The notes under the pieces were generated by a model, which saw only the letters and a program-made list of their open reading frames with translations, was not told the origin of the DNA and made no database searches. A stretch of DNA of 64,000 nucleotides from Paradesertivirga sp965650335 (GTDB lineage: Bacteria > Bacteroidota > Bacteroidia > Sphingobacteriales > Sphingobacteriaceae), in NCBI GenBank assembly GCA_965650335.1, contig CBFGOI010000002.1:48894-112893 (forward strand). Direction: 5' to 3'. Position 1 is the first letter of the stretch; the number at the start of each line of letters is the position of its first letter. Made by a program: the position numbers and the translations under genes. This document shows positions 52,041 to 61,598 of the stretch, one piece after another.

Positions 52041-53322
52041 AGTTTCAAAAAGTATATTAATTATTGCTTGTGTTTTAACTAGCTATAATGGCTTTTCTCA
52101 AGGTTCAACCAGCTCCCCTTATTCGCAGTATGGTATCGGTATTATTAACGGCTCTCAGTTGCCCGAAAGCCGGTCGATGGGCGGAATATCAGCAGGTTTA
52201 AGAAAACCCTCGCCATACAGCAATGTAAACCTTGCTAATCCTGCTTCGTATTCTTCGATCCGTATTACTACTTTTGATATTGGAGTATTTGGCGGGAATA
52301 CTAACCTGGCTAAAGATGGGAAATCGGAAAATAGTTTCAATGCAGCGCTAAATCACCTTGTTTTTGCGATGCCGGTAACTAAAGGTTCGGCCTTAAGCTT
52401 CGGAATTGTACCTTATAGCAGTAAAGGATATAATCGTAGTGTATCCGATATGGTCGGATCTAATCCTGTAAATTACGTTTATAGCGGAAAAGGAGGAATA
52501 GCCAAAGCTTATTTAGGATATGGCTTTATAATTGGCAAAGGTTTGAGTGTTGGCGCAAATGCCTCATACCTGTTTGGAAAACTTACGGAAAGTAAGGCGG
52601 CTGAATATGAAGATGTAACCTTTCTTAATTCACGTACCGAGTCCAATTCTTCAATATCTGGCTTAAGCTTCGATTACGGAATTCAATATGAAGCGGCGCT
52701 AAACAGTAAAACAAGTTTAATACTGGGATACTCGGGAAGCTCAAATTCTAAGATAAAATCAAAGAATGATCTGCTAACTACGCGGTATTATAAGGATGCC
52801 AGTACCGGGCTTAATACTGTGTCGGTAGATACAACCAATTTTATCGAGAACGAGAGAAGTAACATTCAGTTGCCAATGATGCATACCTTTGGATTGGTGA
52901 TTCAAAGTCCAAACAGATGGCTTGTAGGGGCAGATCTTTCGCTGGGCCAATGGAAGAATTACCGCGAAGGTAATACTAACCCTGGTTTACAAAATTCTAT
53001 GGGGATGGCTGTAGGTGCTCAGATTACACCTGATTTTACCTCGGTAGGCAGTTATTTTAAGTTAGTGGATTACCGGTTCGGCTTTAAGTATGATAAAACC
53101 TACATAAATCTGAACAATCAGAATATAAACCAGGCTGCGCTTACGTTTGGTTTAGGACTACCCCTTCCTGCGAACAGGTCAACCTTTTATAAAGTTAACC
53201 TTGGAACAGAGTTGGGTCAACGAGGCAAGCTTGATAACAACCTGGTTCGCGAGCGCTTTGTTAACGTGTTCTTAAGCTTCACCATGAACGATCAATGGTT
53301 CCGGAAATACAAGTTTGATTAA
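52033..53322 (+). CDS. Outer-membrane beta-barrel protein
   Basis: The 429-residue protein has a signal peptide (1-23, SILIIACVLTSYNGFSQ), then many alternating strands (SLIRITTFDIGVFGG-like, ALNSKTSLILGYSGSSNSK, YRFGFKYDKTYINLNNQ). It ends in FVNVFLSFTMNDQWFRKYKFD, which resembles a terminal barrel strand plus a short tail. It most likely forms an outer-membrane barrel of the FadL/OmpP1-like general type, but I do not recognise a specific family. ATG 52033 is preferred to the upstream ATG inside coaX. lptC follows after 1 base. Confidence 0.75.
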   Translation: MTKVSKSILIIACVLTSYNGFSQGSTSSPYSQYGIGIINGSQLPESRSMGGISAGLRKPSPYSNVNLANPASYSSIRITTFDIGVFGGNTNLAKDGKSENSFNAALNHLVFAMPVTKGSALSFGIVPYSSKGYNRSVSDMVGSNPVNYVYSGKGGIAKAYLGYGFIIGKGLSVGANASYLFGKLTESKAAEYEDVTFLNSRTESNSSISGLSFDYGIQYEAALNSKTSLILGYSGSSNSKIKSKNDLLTTRYYKDASTGLNTVSVDTTNFIENERSNIQLPMMHTFGLVIQSPNRWLVGADLSLGQWKNYREGNTNPGLQNSMGMAVGAQITPDFTSVGSYFKLVDYRFGFKYDKTYINLNNQNINQAALTFGLGLPLPANRSTFYKVNLGTELGQRGKLDNNLVRERFVNVFLSFTMNDQWFRKYKFD

Positions 53323-53323
53323 A

Positions 53324-53887
53324 ATGATTCCCTTTAGATTAACCATCGCATCTTTTTTTGCCATGGGATGTTCATTACTCATCGCCTGCGAAAATGATCT
53401 TAGAGAGATTGAGAAAATCTCAGCGAAGACTAAAATCTCAGCGGATACATCTAAAGGGGTAGAAATTATTTTGAGCGATTCGGCAGTAGTAAAGGGCAAG
53501 CTAATAACTCCTTTGCTCCTTGATTATAAAACGGCCAATCCATATTATGAAATGCCTGCAGGTCTAACGGTTATATTTTATGATGAGAACCAAAGAGAAA
53601 GTAGCCGCATAACGGCTGACCATGGAATACGGAGGGGGAAAGAGGAATTAGTGGAGTTGAGAAAAAATGTGGTCGTTGTTACAGACAAAGGCGATATCTT
53701 CAAGTCAGAAGAGTTGTTTTGGGATGAGAAGAAAAAAATATTCTATTCTAACCAACTGGTGAATATCACAAAACCCGACGGCACCTCTATCAACGGAACG
53801 CAGTTTGTGAGCGATCAGAATTTTAATAATCCGGTTATCAATAATGCTACCGGAAGCCTGGCTACCGGAGATAAGCTAACCTATTAA
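53324..53887 (+). CDS. lptC: LPS export protein LptC
   Basis: The 187-residue protein carries a lipoprotein-like N-terminus (SLLIACEN, Cys22) and the LptC beta-jellyroll pattern: EIILSDSAVVKGKLITPLL, PAGLTVIFYDENQRESSRIT, LVELRKNVVVVTDKGDIFK, KSEELFWDEKKKIFYSNQLV. LptC receives lipopolysaccharide or lipooligosaccharide from LptBFG and passes it to LptA. The lipobox in place of a plain membrane anchor is usual in Bacteroidota. ATG 53324, not the TTG three codons upstream. Confidence 0.9.
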   Translation: MIPFRLTIASFFAMGCSLLIACENDLREIEKISAKTKISADTSKGVEIILSDSAVVKGKLITPLLLDYKTANPYYEMPAGLTVIFYDENQRESSRITADHGIRRGKEELVELRKNVVVVTDKGDIFKSEELFWDEKKKIFYSNQLVNITKPDGTSINGTQFVSDQNFNNPVINNATGSLATGDKLTY

Positions 53888-53979
53888 TAATGAATTTTTG
53901 AGGCGTTCTTTTTTGCTATAATTTTTTTCTAAAAATTGTATCTTGCGCCCTCTTTTAAAACGAAAGAATAATAGAATAT

Positions 53980-56088
53980 ATGGGAATAATGAGTTTTTTG
54001 CGGAACCGTGCTGGCGCTATCCTTATTGGAGCAATCGGTTTCGCGCTATTTGCGTTTTTACTTGGCGATGCTGTCAAAATGGGTGGCTCGTTTATGGGCG
54101 GCGATCGTAATGAAGTAGCGGAAGTAGCGGGTAAAAGCATTTCATACGAAGAGTTTAAAGCCAAAGTTGATCAAAATGAAGCAAACTTCAGGCAACAAAT
54201 GGGTGGAAATCTGAATCCTCAGATGAGCGCCTATGTTTTAGAAAATACCTGGAACCAGGCTATTTCTGAAATCTTAATTGATAAAGAAGTTGAGCGCCTG
54301 GGCTTATCAGTTGGTAAGGATGAATTGAATGACATGCTTTATGGTAAAAATCCTCACCCTCAGGTTGTCCAAACTTTTACTGATCCGCAAACCGGCCAGT
54401 TCAATAAAACTCAGATCGCAGCTATCGTAGATAACGTTAAAAGTCAAGGTGCAAACAGTCCGATGGGGAAACAATGGGGCGATTTCTTACTTTCTATTCG
54501 TCGCGACAGGTTATTTCAGAAATATAATAACCTTGTTAAAAATAGCATTTATGTAACTTCTTTAGAAGCGAAAGAGGATTATACTCAGCGGAATAAGCTT
54601 GCCAACTTTAATTATGTAGCCTTGGAGTATGCTTCAATCCCTGATAATAAAGTTACTTTGACAGAAGCTGATTTCAAGGATTATTACAATGAAAATAAAA
54701 ACCGATTCAAAAACCGCGAAGAAACCCGCTCTTTTGAATATGTTATTTTTGATGCTAGTCCTTCAAAAGAAGATTCAATAGCAACTCAGGCTGCTATTAA
54801 TAAAATAGCCGCTGATTTCAGAGCAACCAACAACGATTCATTATTTGTAACCGTAAATTCGGATACAAAAACGCCTCTTACTTATCAGAAGAAGGGCTCT
54901 TTAGATCCTTCGATTGATTCTATCGCATTCAAATCAGCGCCAGGAACAATCATTGGCCCATTGTATTCGAACGGAGCTTTTCGGGTTGCTAAAGTTATCG
55001 ACGTGAAAATGAGTCCTGATTCAGTCAAAGCCAGTCATATTTTGTTGAATCCTGCTGCCGAAGGTGGAATGGATAAGGCGAAAGCAAAAGCAGATTCTAT
55101 TCTTGGACTTATCCGTAAGGGAACAAGTTTTGAAGCCATGGCTGCTCAGTTCAGTGTAGATCCTTCGAAAAACAAAGGCGGAGACTTGGGTACTTTCGGA
55201 AGAGGAGCAATGGTTCCTGCCTTCGAAGATGCGGTATTTAATGGAACAACTGGTGATATCAAAATAGTAACCAGTCAGTTCGGTGTACATATCGTTCGTA
55301 TCGATAAGCAAATTGGTTCTTCAAAAGTTGCTAAGGTTGGGGTTATTGATAAAGTGGTTGCCAGCAGTAGCCAAACTCAGCAGAATGTATACCAAAAGGC
55401 ATCCGACTTTTTAGGTTCTGCAGACAACGCGAAAGCTTTTGATGAAAAAGTTAAGTCGGCAAATCTGAAAAAATTGGTAGCAGATAATCTCGCTCCTTCT
55501 CAATCGAATGTTCCGGGACTTGAAAATCCGCGCGAACTTGTTAGATGGGCTTTTCAGGCAGAAGAAGGCGATGTAACCGATAATGTATATGAAATAGGCA
55601 ACCAGTATGTGGTGGCTAAGCTTACTAATATCCGGGAAAAGGGTGTGTTACCTCTTGAAAAAGTCAAGAAGGATATTGAACCAATGGTACGTAATCAGGT
55701 GAAAGCCCGTATGCTTACCGAGCGTTTCGAGGATGCCATGAAAGGAGCTTCATCAATTAACCAGGTGGCTCAAAAGCTTGGAAAACAAGCGCAACCTGTA
55801 CAGAATATAGTGTTTGCTAACCCTGTTATACCAGGCGGCGGACAGGAAAACAAGGTTATTGGTACCGTATTTGGATTACAGCCTAATAAGCTATCTAAAC
55901 CTATTAAAGGTGAAGCTGGAGTGTATGTGGTGGCGGTAAACGGGTTTACCAATCCTGCGCCTCTAACAAATATCTTTAAACAAAAGGAACAAATTATGCA
56001 GTCTGTTTCTCAAAGAGCTCAGAGCCAGTTCTTTGAAGTTCTTAAAGAAAAGGCTGAGATTAAAGATAACAGGCTTCGTTTCTTTTAA
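53980..56088 (+). CDS. Periplasmic peptidyl-prolyl isomerase, PpiD/SurA type
   Basis: A 702-residue protein with one N-terminal membrane anchor (about 8-30, GAILIGAIGFALFAFLLGD), a SurA N-like domain (VAGKSISYEEFKAKVDQNEA, then AYVLENTWNQAISEIL), a central parvulin domain (SVKASHILLN, NKGGDLGTFGRGAMVPAF) and a long C-terminal part. PpiD is an inner-membrane chaperone that assists folding of exported proteins. It follows lptC by 92 bases. Orthology to E. coli PpiD is by layout. Confidence 0.9.
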   Translation: MGIMSFLRNRAGAILIGAIGFALFAFLLGDAVKMGGSFMGGDRNEVAEVAGKSISYEEFKAKVDQNEANFRQQMGGNLNPQMSAYVLENTWNQAISEILIDKEVERLGLSVGKDELNDMLYGKNPHPQVVQTFTDPQTGQFNKTQIAAIVDNVKSQGANSPMGKQWGDFLLSIRRDRLFQKYNNLVKNSIYVTSLEAKEDYTQRNKLANFNYVALEYASIPDNKVTLTEADFKDYYNENKNRFKNREETRSFEYVIFDASPSKEDSIATQAAINKIAADFRATNNDSLFVTVNSDTKTPLTYQKKGSLDPSIDSIAFKSAPGTIIGPLYSNGAFRVAKVIDVKMSPDSVKASHILLNPAAEGGMDKAKAKADSILGLIRKGTSFEAMAAQFSVDPSKNKGGDLGTFGRGAMVPAFEDAVFNGTTGDIKIVTSQFGVHIVRIDKQIGSSKVAKVGVIDKVVASSSQTQQNVYQKASDFLGSADNAKAFDEKVKSANLKKLVADNLAPSQSNVPGLENPRELVRWAFQAEEGDVTDNVYEIGNQYVVAKLTNIREKGVLPLEKVKKDIEPMVRNQVKARMLTERFEDAMKGASSINQVAQKLGKQAQPVQNIVFANPVIPGGGQENKVIGTVFGLQPNKLSKPIKGEAGVYVVAVNGFTNPAPLTNIFKQKEQIMQSVSQRAQSQFFEVLKEKAEIKDNRLRFF

Positions 56089-56108
56089 GAGATTTTAAGC
56101 TAAATTAC

Positions 56109-56138
56109 AACCGGGAGAAATAATCTTCCGGTTTTTTT
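56109..56138 (+). terminator. Intrinsic terminator after the PpiD-type gene
   Basis: Stem 56109-56118 with 56124-56133 (10 bp, one G-T), loop AATAA, then a run of T. It ends the coaX-barrel-lptC-ppiD unit. Confidence 0.85.
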
Positions 56139-56208
56139 GTTATATAACAATAGAATGATTTTGGTTTAGCCAAAGCTTTCTAACTTGCATTCAAGCTTTT
56201 ATCTTAAA

Positions 56209-56724
56209 ATGGACATACAGGAAAATATTGTCAATCGGGTTGCCCAGAGTGGTTTAATCAGTCTTGACCCTGCAGAGCTTTACCCCGCAGGAGAGAGGAT
56301 TGTTTACGATATCAAAGAGAACCTTTTTCATGGTCTAATGCTGCGTGAGAAGGATTTCCGAGAGTTTATAAAACTGCACGACTGGTCGCAGTATCAGGGG
56401 AAACATGTGGCCATTACCTGCTCTTCCGATGCGATAGTTCCAACGTGGGCTTATATGCTTTTGGGTAATAAGATGGCACCATTTGCAAATACTATTGTTT
56501 TTGGTAACCTTGAACTACTGGAAACCGTATTGTTCGACAGGGCTATCAATAAATTGGATGTTGAAAAATATCGCGATGAGCGTATTGTTATAAAAGGCTG
56601 CGGCGATATCCCAGTACCAGTTTCAGCTTACGTTGATCTGACGGCCAAACTTACCGGTGTGGCTAAGAGTATTATGTATGGGGAGCCATGCTCTACAGTA
56701 CCAATCTATAAACGGAAAGATTAG
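56209..56724 (+). CDS. DUF2480 family protein
   Basis: A 171-residue soluble protein (MDIQENIVNRVAQSGLISLD...). Family-like segments are KENLFHGLMLREKDFREFIK, HVAITCSSDAIVPTWAYML and VIKGCGDIPVPVSAYVDLTA. It is found across Bacteroidota and has no known function. ATG 56209; the TTG 24 bases upstream is rejected. Confidence 0.85.
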   Translation: MDIQENIVNRVAQSGLISLDPAELYPAGERIVYDIKENLFHGLMLREKDFREFIKLHDWSQYQGKHVAITCSSDAIVPTWAYMLLGNKMAPFANTIVFGNLELLETVLFDRAINKLDVEKYRDERIVIKGCGDIPVPVSAYVDLTAKLTGVAKSIMYGEPCSTVPIYKRKD

Positions 56725-56867
56725 GGCGAGGATTCAGCGAAGGCAGATAGATTGTATAGAGAAGCAAGATAACCGGAATACAGAACGTAAATAGACGGAT
56801 TTTTGATCTTTATAAATCAATACGATACTAAAAGATCGGCTCAGGGTTTTACATTTTACATAGCTTT

Positions 56868-57653
56868 ATGAGAAAATTCCATTTATTGGTTGTAATATTA
56901 TTTTTATCGTCATCTTGTTTACAGGCCCAATCCCTGGAAAATCGTAAAGAACCAGTTTTTAAAGTGGGGGAAGAGTTAAATTACCGTTTACGCTATGGTT
57001 TCGTAACCGCCGCTGAAGCCACTTTAACGGTGAATTCCTGTGATTTAAAGTTTGATAATCAACCAGTTTATCATTTAATGGCTCAGGGCAGAACCTCAGG
57101 GTCTTTCGACTTTTTTCATAAAGTACGTAACCGCTATAGCTCCTATGTGCATCAAACAGACCTCGTGCCTTTTTTATATACTGAAACCATTAAAGAGGGA
57201 AACTACAGGCGTAATGACAAGGCAAGGTATTACCAGGAGGATAAAAAAGTCGTAACAAACAAGGGCACATTCATCGGTAAAAAGAGTCAGTTGTTCGATA
57301 TAGTCTCTGCTTATTATTTTGCGCGAAGTCTTGATTTGAAGGACGTTACTAAAAATGAAAAGTTTAAGATGACCTATTTTCTGAATGACGGTCTGGCGGA
57401 TTTGGAAATAACCTACATTGGAAAAGAACGGGTTAAAACGTCTATGGGCTTTTTCGATTGTCTTAAATTTAATCCTTCAATTCAGGCAGGAAGAGTCTTC
57501 CGTGAAGACAGCAGGCTTTATCTATGGATTACTGACGATGGCAATCGTATTCCTGTAAAGGCTCAGGTAGAAATCTTGGTTGGAACTGTAACGATGGAAC
57601 TTACCTCTGCCAAAGGATTAAAATACCCCTTAGGCGTATCAAAAAGAAAGTAA
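56868..57653 (+). CDS. DUF3108 domain protein, exported
   Basis: The 261-residue protein has a signal peptide (1-21, LLVVILFLSSSCLQAQ) and the DUF3108 pattern: FKVGEELNYRLRYGFVTAAE near the N-terminus and GFFDCLKFNPSIQAG plus RLYLWITDDGNRIPVKAQVE near the C-terminus. It is probably a periplasmic beta-barrel-like protein, related in pattern to LolA-like folds; function unknown. Its stop overlaps the next ATG by one base. Confidence 0.87.
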   Translation: MRKFHLLVVILFLSSSCLQAQSLENRKEPVFKVGEELNYRLRYGFVTAAEATLTVNSCDLKFDNQPVYHLMAQGRTSGSFDFFHKVRNRYSSYVHQTDLVPFLYTETIKEGNYRRNDKARYYQEDKKVVTNKGTFIGKKSQLFDIVSAYYFARSLDLKDVTKNEKFKMTYFLNDGLADLEITYIGKERVKTSMGFFDCLKFNPSIQAGRVFREDSRLYLWITDDGNRIPVKAQVEILVGTVTMELTSAKGLKYPLGVSKRK

Positions 57654-58234
57654 TGATTGAAGTATTGAATACTCTGGTGGATGAAGATCTGCTGACAGAA
57701 AGCTTTGTTTGCCATTTGGATAAATGCAAGGGCGCATGCTGTGTTGAAGGGGATGCTGGAGCTCCATTGGCAAGAAATGAATTAGCAGTTTTGGAGAAGA
57801 TCTATCCTCTTGTAAAGCCATATATGACTCAGGAAGGGATAAAGGCTGTAGAAGAATCAGGAACCTGGGTAAAAGACATGGACGGTGATTTTACAACGCC
57901 CTGCGTAGATGGCGACAAGGAATGTGCTTATGTAATGTGGGAAAATGGGATTAGTAAGTGTGCTATCGAAAGAGCCTATCTCGACGGTAAAATAGGTTGG
58001 AAAAAGCCCGTATCCTGTCATTTATACCCTATCAGGATTACTGAGTATCCTGAGTTTGACGTGCTTCATTACGACCGCTGGCACATCTGCAGTTCAGCAT
58101 GTTCTTTTGGAAAAGAATTGAAAGTGCCTGTTTTCAGGTTTCTGAAAGATCCCCTGATACGTAAATATGGCGAGAACTGGTATAATGAACTTGAGGAAGC
58201 GAATACAGCCTATCAGAAAATGAAGGATAAGTAA
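57653..58234 (+). CDS. DUF3109 family Cys-rich protein
   Basis: A 193-residue protein with many cysteines: CHLDKCKGACC near 24-34, CVDGDKECAY near 84, CAIERAYLDGKIGWKKPVSC near 103-122, and CSSACSFGK near 144. The spacing resembles YkgJ/Fe-S or zinc-binding CxxxxCxxxC clusters. DUF3109 proteins have no established role. It is translationally coupled to the DUF3108 gene. Confidence 0.87.
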   Translation: MIEVLNTLVDEDLLTESFVCHLDKCKGACCVEGDAGAPLARNELAVLEKIYPLVKPYMTQEGIKAVEESGTWVKDMDGDFTTPCVDGDKECAYVMWENGISKCAIERAYLDGKIGWKKPVSCHLYPIRITEYPEFDVLHYDRWHICSSACSFGKELKVPVFRFLKDPLIRKYGENWYNELEEANTAYQKMKDK

Positions 58235-58369
58235 ATGTAATTCCTTTTCATATTCGGTGAATAGTTTGATCTTAACTTCTATTAGCCAATGCTTATCTCC
58301 TTTTGATATCATAAAATTAGGGTTAGGATCAAGGTTGGCTTTAACCTTTATACAAATCCATTATTGTAC

Positions 58370-58377
58370 TATTTTTG
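58370..58377 (+). promoter_or_regulatory. Promoter -7 box of the sulfatase gene
   Basis: TATTTTTG with an upstream TTTA (58347-58350) at 19 bases, a near match to -33 TTTG. The box ends 34 bases before the ATG. Confidence 0.5.
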
Positions 58378-58411
58378 CAAAATCCTACATCCGTTTATTG
58401 GGGATTGTTAA

Positions 58412-60271
58412 ATGATAAAGAACCTTTCCATTGTATTTCGTTATTTTATTTTCTGGCTGTTATTCTTCTTTCTTGAGCGACTGATTTTCATTCTAGTATT
58501 TTTTGAAAAAATCAAAGGTGCCTCAATCACAGAAATTGTAAAAAGTTTTCTGATTGGACCATGGATGGATGTATCGATGGTGGGTTATATATCAATTTTA
58601 CCTTTGTTGGGAATAGTGATTATATGGTTTATTCCCGTTATTAAAATTCCAGGGAATGTTTTACGATGGTATACCAGAATTCTGATTGTGGTATTCTCAA
58701 TCATTTGTGCTTTTAATTTTAATATTTACCGCGAGTGGGGATCAAAAATAAATTTTAAAGCGCTTGATATTGCGTTCACTTCCCCGAATGAGGCCATAGC
58801 TAGCGGTGCTTCATCTCCTGTTTTCGCATCACTTGTCACCCTTGTTGTACTTATTGTATTAAGCTTTTGGTTTGCCGATAAAATTATTAAATACCGGTCA
58901 TTTAAAAATGCGAATGTTCTTTCAAAAATAGTTGTGTCAGTTCTGCTTATTGGAGTCAATTTTCTGGCAATCCGGGGAGGTTGGCAGCTTTCACCTATGA
59001 ATGAAAGTATGGCCTACTACTCAAATACACCCATTTTAAACCATGCTGCCGTGAATACGGAGTGGTCGCTTCTACGGGATATTCTGAATAATAAATCCAC
59101 GGAAAATCCTTATCAGTATTATTCGAAAGATGAAGCGGCTAAATTGGCAAACGAAATTCTCGTAAAACCCAGCGGACCTCCTATTGAATTATTGAGCAGT
59201 ACCAGGCCAAATGTAATTTTGATCATCATGGAGAGCTTTACAGCAGATCTTGTTGAGAGCCTTGGCGGTGAAAACGGCATAACGCCGGAAATGGAAAGAC
59301 TGGCGTCGGATGGCGTGCTTTTCGACCATATATACGCATCGGGTGATAGAACGGATAAAGGTATAGTCGCAGTTCTGAATGCATTTCCATCTCAAGCTAT
59401 AAGAAGCATTATGAAGCTGAATAGTAAACAAGAAAAACTTCCTTCGCTTGCGCAAACCTTTGCTAAAAATGCCTATTCGACCTCGTTCTTTTACGGCGGA
59501 GAGAGCGAGTTTTTTAATATGAAATCATATTTGTTAAGCCATAAGTATCAGGATGTAGTCGATAAAGCTTTCTTTGACGAGAAAGATATGAATTCAAAAT
59601 GGGGCGCTTTTGATGATTTGGTTTATTCCAAATTGCTAAGTAAATCAGGCGCGAGCCGGCAACCATTCTTTTCTACAATGTTAACTTTAACCAATCACGA
59701 ACCCTTTGAAGTTCCAGGAAAACCTCACTTTAGTGGGGAAGGGGTGGAGGACAAATTCCGAAGTACAGCATTTTATGCCGACTCCTGTTTGGGTGCTTTC
59801 CTGAATAATGCCAAAAAAGAAAGCTGGTATAAAAATACCTTGTTTATTGTCGTCGCCGATCATGGACACCGTTTACCAAAAAATCAGTATGAAATTTACT
59901 ATCCCAACCGATTTAGAATTCCTCTTTTATTTTTTGGAGACGTGATTAAACCGGAGTTTAGGGGCAAAAGAATTTCAAAAATTGGCAGTCAGACAGATAT
60001 TGCTTCAACCTTATTTAATCAATTGAAAATGCCTTCGGGGGAATTTAAGTGGAGCCGCGACCTTTTAAATCCGAAAACTTCAGATTTTGCATTTTTTGAT
60101 TGGGATAACGGATTTGGAGTTGTCACCCCCGAACAAACCATCTCATTTGATAACACAGGTAAAAATATACTCTTTAAAGCGGATACAAATCTGAAGTCAA
60201 CAGATGAGAAACTCTTGCGTTATGGTAAAGCGTATATGCAGCAAGTATTTCAGGACTATCTGGATTATTAA
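58412..60271 (+). CDS. LTA synthase-like sulfatase-family membrane protein
   Basis: A 619-residue protein with five N-terminal membrane helices (about 7-30, 55-75, 88-105, 137-155, 168-186) and an extracellular sulfatase domain from about 265. The metal and nucleophile positions are E274 (IIMESFTADL) and T314 (SGDRTDKG), with VVADHGHRLP near the C-terminus. Related enzymes transfer phosphoglycerol or phosphoethanolamine to envelope glycans or lipids; in a Gram-negative phylum the acceptor is unknown. Its end overlaps the convergent phosphatase gene by 4 bases. Confidence 0.9.
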   Translation: MIKNLSIVFRYFIFWLLFFFLERLIFILVFFEKIKGASITEIVKSFLIGPWMDVSMVGYISILPLLGIVIIWFIPVIKIPGNVLRWYTRILIVVFSIICAFNFNIYREWGSKINFKALDIAFTSPNEAIASGASSPVFASLVTLVVLIVLSFWFADKIIKYRSFKNANVLSKIVVSVLLIGVNFLAIRGGWQLSPMNESMAYYSNTPILNHAAVNTEWSLLRDILNNKSTENPYQYYSKDEAAKLANEILVKPSGPPIELLSSTRPNVILIIMESFTADLVESLGGENGITPEMERLASDGVLFDHIYASGDRTDKGIVAVLNAFPSQAIRSIMKLNSKQEKLPSLAQTFAKNAYSTSFFYGGESEFFNMKSYLLSHKYQDVVDKAFFDEKDMNSKWGAFDDLVYSKLLSKSGASRQPFFSTMLTLTNHEPFEVPGKPHFSGEGVEDKFRSTAFYADSCLGAFLNNAKKESWYKNTLFIVVADHGHRLPKNQYEIYYPNRFRIPLLFFGDVIKPEFRGKRISKIGSQTDIASTLFNQLKMPSGEFKWSRDLLNPKTSDFAFFDWDNGFGVVTPEQTISFDNTGKNILFKADTNLKSTDEKLLRYGKAYMQQVFQDYLDY

Positions 60272-60729
60272 TGAGGTCCGCTATTGTGGTTTTTTCTGCT
60301 TAATCGCTCAATAATGCGTCTGCAGCCTTTTTCGATCATTTGATAGACCGGGTCAAACTGGTCATCTTCATAATACGGGTCAGGCACCTTTTCGGTGTCT
60401 AAAAGAAGCTGAACTTTTTCCCTATCCTGTTGTCTTCTAGCCAGTCTTAATACATCTCTTTCATTCATGTGGTCCATCACGAAGATCTTGTCGAACCTGT
60501 CAAAATCCTCCACCTGAAACTGGCGGCAGCATTGATTAGAAATATCCAGTCCGTATCTTTTAGCTATCGCGATGGAGCGTTTATCAGGTGGCGAGCCGAT
60601 ATGCCAGTCGCCGGTTCCGGCAGAATCTACCTGCCAGTCTAAGCCTTGTTCAACTACAATATGTTCCATTATACCATGTGCCAAAGGCGAACGGCAGATG
60701 TTGCCTAAACAAACCATTAGAATTTTCAT
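60268..60729 (-). CDS. Low-molecular-weight protein-tyrosine phosphatase
   Basis: A 153-residue phosphatase with the P-loop CLGNICRS (C7 nucleophile, R13) at the N-terminus and the general acid Asp in KVPDPYYED. In bacteria such enzymes often dephosphorylate BY-kinases that control exopolysaccharide export. ATG 60729 is chosen over an ATG-less extension upstream. The end converges with the sulfatase gene, overlapping by 4 bases. Confidence 0.93.
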   Translation of the reverse strand: MKILMVCLGNICRSPLAHGIMEHIVVEQGLDWQVDSAGTGDWHIGSPPDKRSIAIAKRYGLDISNQCCRQFQVEDFDRFDKIFVMDHMNERDVLRLARRQQDREKVQLLLDTEKVPDPYYEDDQFDPVYQMIEKGCRRIIERLSRKNHNSGPH

Positions 60730-60798
60730 ATACAATATGATTAAAGAACTAAAATAAAATTGCACCAATACGCGTGCAATCGTTTCTAATCCGTGTGT

Positions 60799-61593
60799 TT
60801 AATCAGCAAATATCTTGTTCAACAATCCCGCCAAGCGGACACCGCCTTTCAAGAGCTGCAGGTTAAGCGTATTTACATGATTGAAATTATACTTATAACC
60901 GTAACTGTTGTCTGTTTCGGCCTCTTTATAAAGTTCACTGCTTAATTGGTATGATTCAAAAACCCATTTATGGAAATCATCTTTTTGCCATGCATCCAGT
61001 TCTTTCGGAGTCGGAAAATCAATAGCATTTGCATATTCTGTATAGCTTAACTGCTGAAACTCTATTAATTCAGAGTCCCAAAGGCTGTGTAAGGATACTC
61101 TTTTATTGAACCACTTGACCTTTATTCCGGTTCCTCCGGAATCTTCAGATCGGCCACAATGTAATGGCTGATGGACATCGCCGACAAGATGAATGAGAAT
61201 ACGCAAATACATCTTCTTCTTTTCGAAAGGCGTTTCTTTCTTCTTTAACTCTTGAACAACGAAGTTTATTTTGGTGTTGATGTTTGTACCGGTGTCCTTT
61301 TTTAATAGGGTGCTCACCTGGGAAAGCGTCAGTTCCGGCGGTAAGTTTAGATAATGCCATTTGCTAAGATACCGGAAGGAATTGTCTGATTTAACAAAAT
61401 CCATCCAATTAGACGACATGGCAATAGATTCATTGCCCAGAATCTTTTTGATCTCGGCTTTTGTTTTTAAAGTTAAGTGGGTTTCTGCAATTTGTCCAAC
61501 AATACGGTGGCCCAAGACGCCCCAAGCCATACTTTGCAAGGCGGTTCCACATATCAAGATAATGAATGCTGCTTTTTTAACAAGACTGCTCAT
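60799..61593 (-). CDS. S1/P1-type nuclease, exported
   Basis: A 264-residue protein with signal peptide (1-23) and mature N-terminus W24-GVLGH, as in zinc-dependent S1/P1 nucleases, where the N-terminal Trp binds zinc. Other ligands appear in LIHLVGDVHQPLHCG and HSLWDSELIE. The family degrades single-stranded nucleic acids and has 3'-nucleotidase activity. ATG 61593 is chosen, since the upstream ATG would overlap the preceding gene by 22 bases. Exported localisation is inferred from the signal peptide. Confidence 0.92.
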   Translation of the reverse strand: MSSLVKKAAFIILICGTALQSMAWGVLGHRIVGQIAETHLTLKTKAEIKKILGNESIAMSSNWMDFVKSDNSFRYLSKWHYLNLPPELTLSQVSTLLKKDTGTNINTKINFVVQELKKKETPFEKKKMYLRILIHLVGDVHQPLHCGRSEDSGGTGIKVKWFNKRVSLHSLWDSELIEFQQLSYTEYANAIDFPTPKELDAWQKDDFHKWVFESYQLSSELYKEAETDNSYGYKYNFNHVNTLNLQLLKGGVRLAGLLNKIFAD

Positions 61594-61598
61594 TTGTA

